Positions 1 to 5,876 are shown, counted from the first letter of the stretch. The stretch: DNA of 6,458 nt from Actinomycetota bacterium (GCA_009704605.1 WLDW01000051.1:1-6458); one strand, 5' to 3'. Numbers and translations: made by a program. The notes: generated from the sequence alone by a model not told the origin.

Positions 1-2
1 AG

Positions 3-971
3 TTGCCCAAAAAATTTGAACCTGAAGCTATGGTTGGTGGCAAAATCACGAACCTTAGCCTTCGGCGTTGGCTGCACTCTCTCCCAGGCGTAGACAAGGT
101 AGGCCTTGAAGCAAGAGCTGCCGGTCTTGGAACAAGATCCATAAAGACAACATCAAAAGCCTGGGCACTAGATGCCGCCATCAAGATGATGGATCTAACA
201 ACCCTCGAGGGTATGGATACACCAGAGCGAGTCAGATCACTTTGCCTTAAGGCTCTCACTCCAGATCCAACAGATTTGGATTGCCCAAGACCTGCCGCAA
301 TATGCGTCTACGGCGACATGGTTCCATTTGCCAAGGAAGCTCTTGGCAAGTCAGGCATATACGTGGCAGCAGTTGCAACCGCCTTTCCTTCTGGACGAGC
401 ATCGGTTGCCGTAAAGCTGCAAGACACTAAAGATGCTGTCAAAGCAGGCGCAGACGAGATCGACATGGTCATTGACCGTGGAGCTTTCTTGTCTGGCAAC
501 TACCTCGAGGTATACAAACAGATCCAGGCTGTGAAACAAGCCTGCCAAAGAAAAGATGGCAGCTTTGCCCACCTGAAGGTCATTCTGGAAACCGGTGAGC
601 TGCAGACCTACGACAACATCCGAAGGGCAAGTTACCTTGGAATGCTCGCCGGGGGAGATTTCATCAAGACCTCAACTGGCAAGGTAACCGTGAACGCAAC
701 TATTCCAATAACCCTTTTGATGCTTCAGGCGGTTCGTGACTGGTATGACCAAACTGGTATCAAGATAGGTGTGAAGCCAGCAGGTGGTATTAGAACCGCC
801 AAAGATGCCATCAAGTATCTGGTAGTAGTAAAAGAGGTAGCGGGAGAAGATTGGCTAACACCAGATTTGTTCCGTTTTGGAGCTTCCAGCTTGCTAAATG
901 ATGTACTGATGCAAAGACAAAAACTAAAGACCGGAAACTACTCCGGTCCCGACTATGTGACCGTGGACTAA
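3..971 (+). CDS. deoC: Deoxyribose-phosphate aldolase, large (human DERA-like) type; 5' end uncertain
   Basis: This is a cytosolic class I aldolase that splits 2-deoxyribose-5-phosphate into glyceraldehyde-3-phosphate and acetaldehyde in deoxynucleoside catabolism. The frame encodes about 322 residues with a DeoC-type TIM barrel from about residue 57 to 305. The Schiff-base lysine is K222 in DFIKTSTGK, the second active-site lysine is K258 in GVKPAGG, and the proton-relay aspartate is probably D154 in DEIDMV. The motifs MDLTTLEG (63-70) and ICVYGDM (100-106) resemble the long eukaryotic-style DERA rather than the roughly 220-260-residue bacterial form. The open frame runs almost to the window edge. 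The first usable starts are TTG at 3 and ATG at 30, neither with a visible ribosome site, so the true start may lie outside. The stop is followed after 10 bases by an aldehyde dehydrogenase that can consume the acetaldehyde. The function is close to certain; only the N-terminus is open. Confidence 0.95.
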   Translation: MPKKFEPEAMVGGKITNLSLRRWLHSLPGVDKVGLEARAAGLGTRSIKTTSKAWALDAAIKMMDLTTLEGMDTPERVRSLCLKALTPDPTDLDCPRPAAICVYGDMVPFAKEALGKSGIYVAAVATAFPSGRASVAVKLQDTKDAVKAGADEIDMVIDRGAFLSGNYLEVYKQIQAVKQACQRKDGSFAHLKVILETGELQTYDNIRRASYLGMLAGGDFIKTSTGKVTVNATIPITLLMLQAVRDWYDQTGIKIGVKPAGGIRTAKDAIKYLVVVKEVAGEDWLTPDLFRFGASSLLNDVLMQRQKLKTGNYSGPDYVTVD

Positions 972-981
972 GAGGTAAGAA

Positions 982-2412
982 ATGTTTGAATACGCGCCAG
1001 CCCCAGAATCAAGGGCCCTTGTTACCTTCCAATCCAGCTATGGTCACTTCATCGGCGGTAAGTTCACCAAGCCATCCAATACCTACCAGACCATATCCCC
1101 TGCAACAGAAGAGGTGCTTGCCGAGATCTCAACCGCAACCGCCAAGGATGTTGACCTAGCGGTCAAGGCCGCTAGAAACGCATATGAAAAGGTTTGGTCT
1201 AAGTTATCTGGCGCTGAGCGAGGCAAGTACCTATACCGAATCGCAAGAATCATTCAAGAACGCGCTCGCGAGCTAGCCATTGCAGAGACACTCAACAATG
1301 GCAAGCCAATCAAAGAAACCAGGGATGCCGACATTCCACTTGTTGCCGCCTGGTTCTTTTACTACGCCGGTTGGGCAGACAAACTCGATTACGCAGGATT
1401 AGGTGTAAATCCGAAAGCTCACGGTGTTGCAGCTCAGGTTATTCCGTGGAACTTCCCACTGATGATGCTGGCTTGGAAAATTGCTCCAGCACTTGCTGCC
1501 GGAAATACCGTTGTTCTAAAGCCAGCCGAAACCACACCACTAACAGCACTTATCTTTGCCGAGATCTGTCAGCAGGCAGGCTTGCCTGACGGTGTTGTGA
1601 ACATCATTACTGGCTTCGGTCAAACAGGTGCAGACCTGATTGCCCACAAAGACGTCAACAAGGTTGCCTTCACCGGTTCCACAGGAGTAGGAAGACTAAT
1701 TGCCAAGCAGGTTGCCGGAACAAACAAGAAGGTAACTCTAGAACTTGGTGGCAAAGCCGCCAACATCGTCTTTGACGATGCACCGCTTGATCAAGCGGTA
1801 GAAGGCATCATCAACGGCATCTTCTTTAACCAAGGTCACGTTTGCTGTGCCGGATCAAGGTTGCTTGTTCAAGAAGGAATTCAAGATGAGCTACTAAAGA
1901 AGCTCAAGCGTCGCATGGAAACTCTCAAGCTTGGCGATCCGCTCGATAAGAACACCGACATCGGTGCAATCAACTCCAAGATGCAGCTGGATAAAATCAC
2001 GAAGCTTGTGAAGTTGGGTGTTAAAGAAGGCGGTGAGGCCTGGGCTCCTAACTGCGAGATTCCAAAGAAGGGCTTCTGGTACGCACCGACCGTGATCACC
2101 GGAGTTGCTCCAACCAACACCGTTGCCCGCGAGGAAATCTTTGGTCCAGTGCTTTCGGTACTTACCTTTAGAACCCCAGCCGAGGCGGTAGCCAAGGCGA
2201 ACAACACCCCGTTTGGCTTATCGGCAGGTATCTGGACCGAGAAGGGTTCAAGAATTCTGAAGGTTGCCGACCAGCTGAATGCTGGAGTTATCTGGGCCAA
2301 TACCTTTAATCAATTTGATCCAGCCAGCCCATTTGGTGGCTTCAAAGAATCGGGCTACGGCCGCGAGGGCGGCAGGCACGGATTGCTTGCTTACCTGAAG
2401 GGAGACAACTAA
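982..2412 (+). CDS. NAD(P)-dependent aldehyde dehydrogenase, complete and apparently active
   Basis: This is a 476-residue member of the ALDH superfamily, the usual length. Catalytic residues are in place: C288 in GHVCCAG is the nucleophile, E254 in LELGGK is the general base, N157 in PWNFP stabilises the oxyanion, K180 in VVLKPAE binds cofactor, and E385 in EEIFGP contacts the nicotinamide ribose. The Rossmann turn is FTGSTGVG (230-237), and the C-terminal segment FGGFKESGYGREGG is intact. The ATG at 982 has a good ribosome site, AGAGG at 971-975, six bases upstream and overlapping the deoC stop. The next gene overlaps its stop by one base (TAATG), so translation is probably coupled. Position after deoC suggests that the substrate is acetaldehyde from deoxyribose-5-phosphate, giving acetate. 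This is inferred from context; the family has broad specificity and other aldehydes are possible. Confidence 0.93.
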   Translation: MFEYAPAPESRALVTFQSSYGHFIGGKFTKPSNTYQTISPATEEVLAEISTATAKDVDLAVKAARNAYEKVWSKLSGAERGKYLYRIARIIQERARELAIAETLNNGKPIKETRDADIPLVAAWFFYYAGWADKLDYAGLGVNPKAHGVAAQVIPWNFPLMMLAWKIAPALAAGNTVVLKPAETTPLTALIFAEICQQAGLPDGVVNIITGFGQTGADLIAHKDVNKVAFTGSTGVGRLIAKQVAGTNKKVTLELGGKAANIVFDDAPLDQAVEGIINGIFFNQGHVCCAGSRLLVQEGIQDELLKKLKRRMETLKLGDPLDKNTDIGAINSKMQLDKITKLVKLGVKEGGEAWAPNCEIPKKGFWYAPTVITGVAPTNTVAREEIFGPVLSVLTFRTPAEAVAKANNTPFGLSAGIWTEKGSRILKVADQLNAGVIWANTFNQFDPASPFGGFKESGYGREGGRHGLLAYLKGDN

Positions 2413-3263
2413 TGAGATTAGACGTCAAGAAAACATACAAGCTCTTTATCGGCGGTAAGTTTCCAAGAAGCGAGTCCGGTAGAACCTACGAGCTACTTTC
2501 TTCCAAAGGTGAATTCGTTGCCAACGTTTGCCTGGCATCTAGAAAAGATGCCAGAGATGCAGTTGTTGCAGCAAGGGCTGCTCAACCCGGTTGGGAATCA
2601 GCTACCGCCTATAACCGCGGACAGATTCTTTACCGAATCGCAGAAATGCTTGAAGGAAGACGTGAACAGTTCGTCGAAGAGATTAGAACTCTCACTGGAG
2701 TAACAGAAAAGCAAGCCAACCAAGAAGTTGATGCTGCCATCGATTCTTGGGTTTGGCACGCGGGTTGGTCAGACAAAGTCGACTCTGTTGCAGGTTCAAT
2801 GAACCCGGTTGCCGGACCTTACTTCAATATCTCAACTAACCAGCCCACCGGCGTTGTTGCAGCCTTTGCTCCACAAAAGAGTTCACTGGTTGGACTTGTG
2901 AACACAATTGCTCCGGTGATTGTCACCGGAAACTCGGTTGTTGTTGTCGCCAGTCAATCGCTACCGCTATCTGCAATTACCTTGACTGAGGTTTTGGCAA
3001 CCAGTGATTTACCAGGCGGGGTAGTAAATGTTCTCACCGGTAAAGAATCTGAAATGGCACCTTGGCTTGCCTCTCATCAGGACGTCAACGCGCTGGATCT
3101 TGAAGGAACTTCTGATCCAGTGGATCTTGAGATCCGCGGAGCCGAGACTCTAAAGCGAGTTGTTCGACCAGGAGCGTTTAGTAGAACTGGTTCCAAGGGT
3201 TCGCTGCAGCAAATTCTGGCCTTTATGGAAGTCAAGACCGTCTGGCACCCCAAGGGACACTAG
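2412..3263 (+). CDS. Short ALDH-like protein lacking the catalytic domain (probable pseudoenzyme partner)
   Basis: The 283-residue product aligns by eye with the N-terminal ALDH region: LFIGGKF near residue 11, YRIAEML near 74, WVWHAGWSDKVD at 113-124, and LPGGVVNVLTG at 200-210. From about residue 225 it departs. The catalytic domain is missing, and the chain jumps to a tail, LAFMEVKTVWHP (269-280), resembling the C-terminal oligomerisation strand of full ALDHs. There is no catalytic Cys and no ELGGK Glu. The WNFP Asn is replaced in FAPQKSS (152-158), the cofactor lysine is lost (VVVVASQ), and the glycine turn is degraded to LEGTSD. The start ATG overlaps the upstream ALDH stop by one base, with a ribosome site GGGAG at 2400-2404. 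A non-catalytic, perhaps structural, partner of the upstream ALDH is the best inference. The pair recalls a split ALDH16, whose second ALDH domain lacks the nucleophile. Coding looks intact, not decayed. Confidence 0.85.
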   Translation: MRLDVKKTYKLFIGGKFPRSESGRTYELLSSKGEFVANVCLASRKDARDAVVAARAAQPGWESATAYNRGQILYRIAEMLEGRREQFVEEIRTLTGVTEKQANQEVDAAIDSWVWHAGWSDKVDSVAGSMNPVAGPYFNISTNQPTGVVAAFAPQKSSLVGLVNTIAPVIVTGNSVVVVASQSLPLSAITLTEVLATSDLPGGVVNVLTGKESEMAPWLASHQDVNALDLEGTSDPVDLEIRGAETLKRVVRPGAFSRTGSKGSLQQILAFMEVKTVWHPKGH

Positions 3264-3304
3264 CTACCAGCCAGAATCTTCATCGGGGTTAGGGTTATTT
3301 GGTT

Positions 3305-3970
3305 ATGGCTGACAAATCACAAATCCTTGAGGTTCCCTCGCCTGATCTAATCGATCAGGAGTTTCTAAGAGACGTCTTTGCCTACCATCACTATCTCGAG
3401 GTTCGAGTTGCCCTCGAACTGGGGGAGCAAGAACTTTCAAGAAGCCTGGAAGCCCTGGGATTTATTGTTGGCAGATCCTTTTCTAAAGGAAAAACCAGAT
3501 TGCAGCGCATGAAGATAACTCGCTTTGGGTTTGTGGAGCAGCTAGCCAAGGACAAGATGCGTGAGCACGGGCTAAGTGCTAACTGGGAGTTTGTCTTTGA
3601 CTCAGCAAAGCAGCGCGCGGGTTTGTGTAATTACAGCGATCACAAGATCTCGTTGTCTAAGTACATCATCGAGTATCACAGCATCGACCAGTCTGAGCAG
3701 GTTATCTTGCACGAGATTGCCCACGCCCTTGCTGGCAAGTCAGCAGGACATGGACCGAACTGGAAAAATACTGCCAAATCAATTGGCTACCGTGCTGAGA
3801 AATTCACCGGCAAAGAAATTGCCGAGCAAACTGCCAAGTGGGTTGGCGAATGCCGCAACGGACACCGTCATTACAGATTCAAGAGCCCCAAGGCAAAGCT
3901 TTCTTGCCTTTACTGCGGCAGGGGATTTAATCCACGAAATGTTATTTCGTGGACTAAGCGTGCAGCTTAG
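3305..3970 (+). CDS. SprT-like zinc metalloprotease-domain protein with extra N-terminal region
   Basis: The product has 221 residues from ATG 3305. The SprT-like domain runs from about residue 69 to the end. The zinc site is HEIAH (H136, E137, H140) with H149 in AGHGPNW as likely third ligand. A C-terminal zinc-ribbon-like part has C183, H187, C201 and C204, followed by NVISW (212-216), a segment I recall as typical of actinobacterial members. Family members relate to Spartan/SprT metallopeptidases, but the bacterial substrate is unknown. Residues 1-68 are an extension I do not recognise. Alternative starts are TTG 3299 (two codons earlier), TTG 3500 (residue 66, with AAAGGA at 3485-3490 nine bases upstream) and ATG 3509 (residue 69). 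I chose ATG 3305 because the earlier part reads as coding, though this is not proven. The gene lies 41 bases after the short ALDH-like gene and may be read with it. Its 3' end overlaps the convergent crtEb by four bases. Confidence 0.88.
   Translation: MADKSQILEVPSPDLIDQEFLRDVFAYHHYLEVRVALELGEQELSRSLEALGFIVGRSFSKGKTRLQRMKITRFGFVEQLAKDKMREHGLSANWEFVFDSAKQRAGLCNYSDHKISLSKYIIEYHSIDQSEQVILHEIAHALAGKSAGHGPNWKNTAKSIGYRAEKFTGKEIAEQTAKWVGECRNGHRHYRFKSPKAKLSCLYCGRGFNPRNVISWTKRAA
3485..3490 (+). promoter_or_regulatory. Possible internal ribosome binding site in the sprT-like gene
   Basis: AAAGGA lies nine bases before an in-frame TTG (3500) and 18 before an in-frame ATG (3509). It would start translation almost exactly at the canonical SprT-like domain, skipping the unrecognised N-terminal region. 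The match may be chance. Confidence 0.3.
3931..3953. terminator. Perfect 10-bp hairpin at the convergent junction, candidate bidirectional terminator
   Basis: The arm TCCACGAAAT (3931-3940) and its exact complement ATTTCGTGGA (3944-3953) are separated by a 3-base loop. It lies inside the last codons of the sprT-like gene and just beyond the crtEb stop. A perfect 10-bp stem this tight is unlikely by chance in 6.5 kb. No clean T-run follows on either strand; the minus strand has only TTAAAT. It is more likely to slow or end crtEb transcription than to act as a textbook terminator for the sprT-like gene, because it sits within that gene's coding region. Confidence 0.5.
3954..3970. terminator. 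Second perfect 6-bp hairpin abutting the first
   Basis: CTAAGC (3954-3959) and GCTTAG (3965-3970) form a perfect stem with a 5-base loop. It spans the stop codons of both convergent genes and directly adjoins the 10-bp hairpin. On the plus strand it is followed by TTAGCTTG and an A/T-rich stretch. It may form part of a compound terminator; alone it is weak. Confidence 0.35.
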
Positions 3971-4833
3971 TTAGCTTGAAAATAATTTATTACTACCAGG
4001 CTAATTAGCGCACCAGCTGCGAAGTTCAACCAAATAAACTTCTTCCAACCACCATTAGCTCTTTCGCAATCTTGATCAGTGATATTCAGATACGGCGAGA
4101 TGATTACCAAGTAAGGCACCACAGCAAGCGATGCCACGACACCATGCCAACCAATGGTCATAACAACCAAGGCAGCGACAATGTAAAGCGCGAAGGCAAA
4201 GCGCACCGTGTTTCTTGCACCGATTTGAGTAGCAACCGATTTGATACCAGCTTCTCTGTCGGCCCGAACATCTTGAACTGCACCAAAGGCATGACTTGCC
4301 ATACCCCAACTCATGAAGGCGATAAGTACCTCAATTACCTTTGGGTCAGTAATCGCTGAACCGGCTAGCACCAGGCCATAAACCATTGGGCCAACAAAGT
4401 GAACGGCTGAGGTAAACGAATCCAAGAAGGGCCGCTCCTTGAATCTGAGCTTCGGAACCGAATAAGCAAGCACGGCAAGAAGAGTTAACCCGAGCCACAA
4501 ATTGGCCTCCAAGGACCCAACAAGTAGAAGGTAAACAACAAAGACTGCTGCGAAGCCCACCGAAGCCCAAATGGTTAGGGAGTGATACTTAGGATCCAAT
4601 AGCGCACCTTCGATACCGCCCTTGCGAGGGTTTCGAAGATCACTTTCAAAATCAAAGACATCGTTGATTCCATACATCAAGAAGTTGTATGGAATCAGAA
4701 AGAAAAGCGTGCCAAGTATAAGAGTTAGATCAATGCGTTCCGAAACAAATAGATAGGCCGCAAAAAACGGAAAAGCTGTGTTCACCCAAGAAACTGGTCT
4801 TGAGCTCCAGAACAGAGACACTAAAGCTTTCAC
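3967..4833 (-). CDS. crtEb: UbiA-family lycopene elongase (C50 carotenoid prenyltransferase)
   Basis: This 288-residue integral membrane prenyltransferase matches the usual length of CrtEb-type elongases. It has several hydrophobic helices and the two aspartate-rich UbiA motifs: N57-D58-xx-D61-xxx-D65 in NDVFDFESD, and D188-xxx-D192 in DVRADREAG. YSVPKLRFKERP (124-135) is a typical loop segment. It would add a C5 prenyl unit from dimethylallyl diphosphate to each end of lycopene, giving a C50 chain such as flavuxanthin, at the cytoplasmic membrane. The GTG start at 4833 shares GTGA with the stop of crtYf, so translation is probably coupled. The 3' end overlaps the convergent sprT-like gene by four bases. 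By itself UbiA homology could also mean a quinone or chlorophyll-type transferase; the neighbouring crtYe/crtYf and crtI decide the call. Confidence 0.92.
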   Translation of the reverse strand: MKALVSLFWSSRPVSWVNTAFPFFAAYLFVSERIDLTLILGTLFFLIPYNFLMYGINDVFDFESDLRNPRKGGIEGALLDPKYHSLTIWASVGFAAVFVVYLLLVGSLEANLWLGLTLLAVLAYSVPKLRFKERPFLDSFTSAVHFVGPMVYGLVLAGSAITDPKVIEVLIAFMSWGMASHAFGAVQDVRADREAGIKSVATQIGARNTVRFAFALYIVAALVVMTIGWHGVVASLAVVPYLVIISPYLNITDQDCERANGGWKKFIWLNFAAGALISLVVINYFQAN

Positions 4834-5123
4834 TTTTTGACTCTACTACCGAGCCACCACCAGGTCATCGGTACTAGCACCGCTGCAACTAGTGTGTATG
4901 CGAAGTCCTCAATGGGGGCAAAGCCGATGAATACGCCTGAAAGTAGTGCTGGGTCATAGGCCACGATGCCGGATCCAACAATGAAGTTATCGAACACCGC
5001 GGTCATCAACAACAGAGCTACAAGTGTGTAACAAAGGGTGCCCCAGTGAGCTAGCCAGCGGTAGGCAAACAGCACAACTAGCACCGGAACAGTAAAGATC
5101 AAATTCAGCAGCGCGTAGCTCAT
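4830..5123 (-). CDS. crtYf: C50 carotenoid cyclase subunit (lycopene cyclase domain protein)
   Basis: This 97-residue, strongly hydrophobic protein has about three membrane helices. It carries the heterodimeric lycopene-cyclase motif PIED (70-73) in FAPIEDFAYTL, and FDNFIVG (44-50), typical of this subunit. With CrtYe it would form the membrane-bound cyclase that closes the end groups of the C50 chain made by CrtEb. It starts with ATG inside the ATGA overlap with crtYe and ends in the GTGA overlap with crtEb, so the three are one translational unit. Assignment as the Yf rather than the Ye subunit follows the CrtYe-CrtYf-CrtEb gene order known from Corynebacterium glutamicum and the PIED versus PIEE difference. 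Epsilon-, gamma- or beta-ring specificity (decaprenoxanthin, sarcinaxanthin or C.p.450 type) cannot be told from this reading. Confidence 0.88.
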   Translation of the reverse strand: MSYALLNLIFTVPVLVVLFAYRWLAHWGTLCYTLVALLLMTAVFDNFIVGSGIVAYDPALLSGVFIGFAPIEDFAYTLVAAVLVPMTWWWLGSRVKK

Positions 5124-5461
5124 CTGCCACCTGACTCTCTAGCAGTCAGAGTTTTTTGAACCCAGGTGAAAACAATGAGGGTGCTGTAGCAGAGCAGGGC
5201 TAAAAAGAAGAGCTCTTCAATTGGAAATTCTGGAAACACTTGAATGCCAGTCAACAAAGTGTTCTGGCCGCGGAAGAAAATACCTGTTGCGATACCGGCG
5301 ATGTCCCAAATCAAGAACAATACATATGCTGGGACCATCGAAAGCAAAGAACGCTTGGCATCAACCGTGAAGGCGAGTTTGTGGGTGTGATCCAAAAGGT
5401 ATAGCCCAAAAAGCGAGAGGATAAGAACAATCAAGTAACTTCCGTACATAATCTCTGACAA
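5120..5461 (-). CDS. crtYe: C50 carotenoid cyclase subunit (lycopene cyclase domain protein)
   Basis: This hydrophobic protein of up to 113 residues has about three membrane helices (near 8-23, 39-62 and 84-102). It contains the lycopene-cyclase motif PIEE (80-83) in FPEFPIEELFF and a conserved WD pair (52-53). It acts with CrtYf as a heterodimeric C50 carotenoid cyclase in the membrane. There is an in-frame TGA at 5474-5476, so only TTG at 5461 or ATG at 5449 (residue 5) can start it. GGAAGGAG at 5465-5472 lies 3 bases from the TTG and 15 from the ATG, so neither spacing is ideal. The gene overlaps crtYf by ATGA. In C. glutamicum crtYe directly follows crtI; here an opposite-strand gene separates them, so this gene needs its own promoter or a long read-through transcript. 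Confidence 0.88.
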   Translation of the reverse strand: MSEIMYGSYLIVLILSLFGLYLLDHTHKLAFTVDAKRSLLSMVPAYVLFLIWDIAGIATGIFFRGQNTLLTGIQVFPEFPIEELFFLALLCYSTLIVFTWVQKTLTARESGGR

Positions 5462-5464
5462 TAG

Positions 5465-5472
5465 CTCCTTCC
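5465..5472 (-). promoter_or_regulatory. Ribosome binding site of crtYe, bearing on its start
   Basis: On the minus strand GGAAGGAG is the only strong Shine-Dalgarno match before crtYe. It is 3 bases from TTG 5461 and 15 from ATG 5449. The match itself supports translation starting close by, but spacing does not settle which codon is used. Confidence 0.5.
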
Positions 5473-5475
5473 ATC

Positions 5476-5516
5476 AACTAGCTAAACACCAAAAGGCAGT
5501 TTTGAGAAACTAGCTA
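5476..5516. repeat. Direct repeat AACTAGCTA x2, candidate operator in divergent gap
   Basis: AACTAGCTA occurs at 5476-5484 and again at 5508-5516, a 32-base period close to three helical turns. Both copies contain the palindromic core TAGCTA and lie in the 71-base gap between the divergent crtYe and TipAS-like genes. A same-face pair is a common arrangement for a dimeric regulator, but no regulator is encoded in the window. The 8-mer ACTAGCTA appears once more at 3259-3266 between the short ALDH gene and the sprT-like gene, which weakens or widens the idea. Confidence 0.4.
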
Positions 5517-5520
5517 TTTG

Positions 5521-5526
5521 TAGGAT
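5521..5526 (+). promoter_or_regulatory. Possible -10 box for the TipAS-like gene (leaderless transcript?)
   Basis: TAGGAT fits the actinobacterial TANNNT -10 pattern and ends six bases before the ATG at 5533, so a transcript could start at or next to the start codon. No good -35 is seen (TTGAGA at 5502 is only 13 bases away). AGGA at 5522-5525 could instead be a Shine-Dalgarno site seven bases from the ATG, and the two readings exclude each other. Confidence 0.3.
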
Positions 5527-5532
5527 TAGAAC

Positions 5533-5871
5533 ATGAGCAATCTCTTTGGTTACCATAGTGGCCAATATGTGAACAACTACTCGGAAGCAGAGAACAAGCA
5601 ATTCACAGCCGCTTTTAGCCAAATCACCGAGGGGTTTAGGGTTGCGATGGAGCAAGGGCTTGGCGCTGAGGATGAAAAAGTTCAAGAGTTAGTGCGCCAG
5701 CACTATGAATTCTGTCTACAGTTTTGGAAGCCAGATCGCGATAGCTATAAGTCCTTGGCTATGAGTTACATACTCCCTTCGCCTTACCAGGAAAGCTACG
5801 AAGCGGTGGCGAATGGATTAGGTCAGTACCACTATGACGCAATGGTAATTTTTGCTGATAAGAATCTTTAG
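5533..5871 (+). CDS. Stand-alone TipAS-type antibiotic/ligand-binding domain protein
   Basis: The 112-residue soluble protein matches the TipAS domain, the effector-binding C-terminal half of MerR-family regulators such as TipAL, SkgA and AlbA. The signature is visible: RQHYEFCLQFWKP (55-67), then LAMSYILPSPYQESYE (74-89) and GLGQYHYDAM (94-103). In the family this is an all-helical, globin-like fold that holds hydrophobic ligands such as thiopeptides. The MerR DNA-binding helix-turn-helix is absent, and the sequence before the ATG has no room for one in the 71-base gap to crtYe. It therefore probably sequesters or senses a small molecule, or partners a separate regulator; this is inference. 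It sits on the strand opposite the carotenoid genes, between crtI and crtYe, and ends 12 bases from the crtI stop. Its ligand is unknown. Confidence 0.8.
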   Translation: MSNLFGYHSGQYVNNYSEAENKQFTAAFSQITEGFRVAMEQGLGAEDEKVQELVRQHYEFCLQFWKPDRDSYKSLAMSYILPSPYQESYEAVANGLGQYHYDAMVIFADKNL

Positions 5872-5876
5872 ATTCT
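5861..5876. terminator. Small hairpin at the TipAS-like/crtI convergent ends
   Basis: AGAATC (5861-5866) and GATTCT (5871-5876) form a perfect 6-bp stem with a TTTA loop across the TipAS-like stop codon. It lies in the short convergent gap before the crtI stop. The stem is A/T-rich and no T-run follows directly, so it is at best a weak bidirectional terminator. Confidence 0.25.

Noticed and set aside
201..512. Two perfect 12-bp palindromes with core CCTCGAGG (201-212 and 501-512), exactly 300 bases apart, inside deoC.
   Set aside because: One to two perfect 12-bp palindromes are expected by chance in 6.5 kb. Both lie within well-conserved coding sequence where CTC GAG encodes Leu-Glu.
1881..2300. 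139-residue open frame antisense to the full ALDH.
   Set aside because: It lies wholly within a confidently assigned gene, has no recognisable motif and mirrors that gene's codon pattern.
2412..3263. Short ALDH-like gene as a frameshifted or truncated pseudogene.
   Set aside because: The frame is intact, the C-terminal ALDH tail is present, the start is coupled to the upstream gene, and only 41 bases follow before the next gene, so no lost catalytic domain is hidden in another frame.
3576..3974. 132-residue plus-strand open frame in another frame of the sprT-like gene.
   Set aside because: It has a low-complexity Ser/Thr/Arg composition typical of a shifted frame, while the overlapping frame has the HEIAH zinc site and a Cys/His ribbon.
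5462..5600. A sigma-70-like promoter for crtYe on the minus strand.
   Set aside because: No pair of -35 and -10 boxes with 16-18 base spacing better than chance was found, although a promoter is expected from the gene layout.
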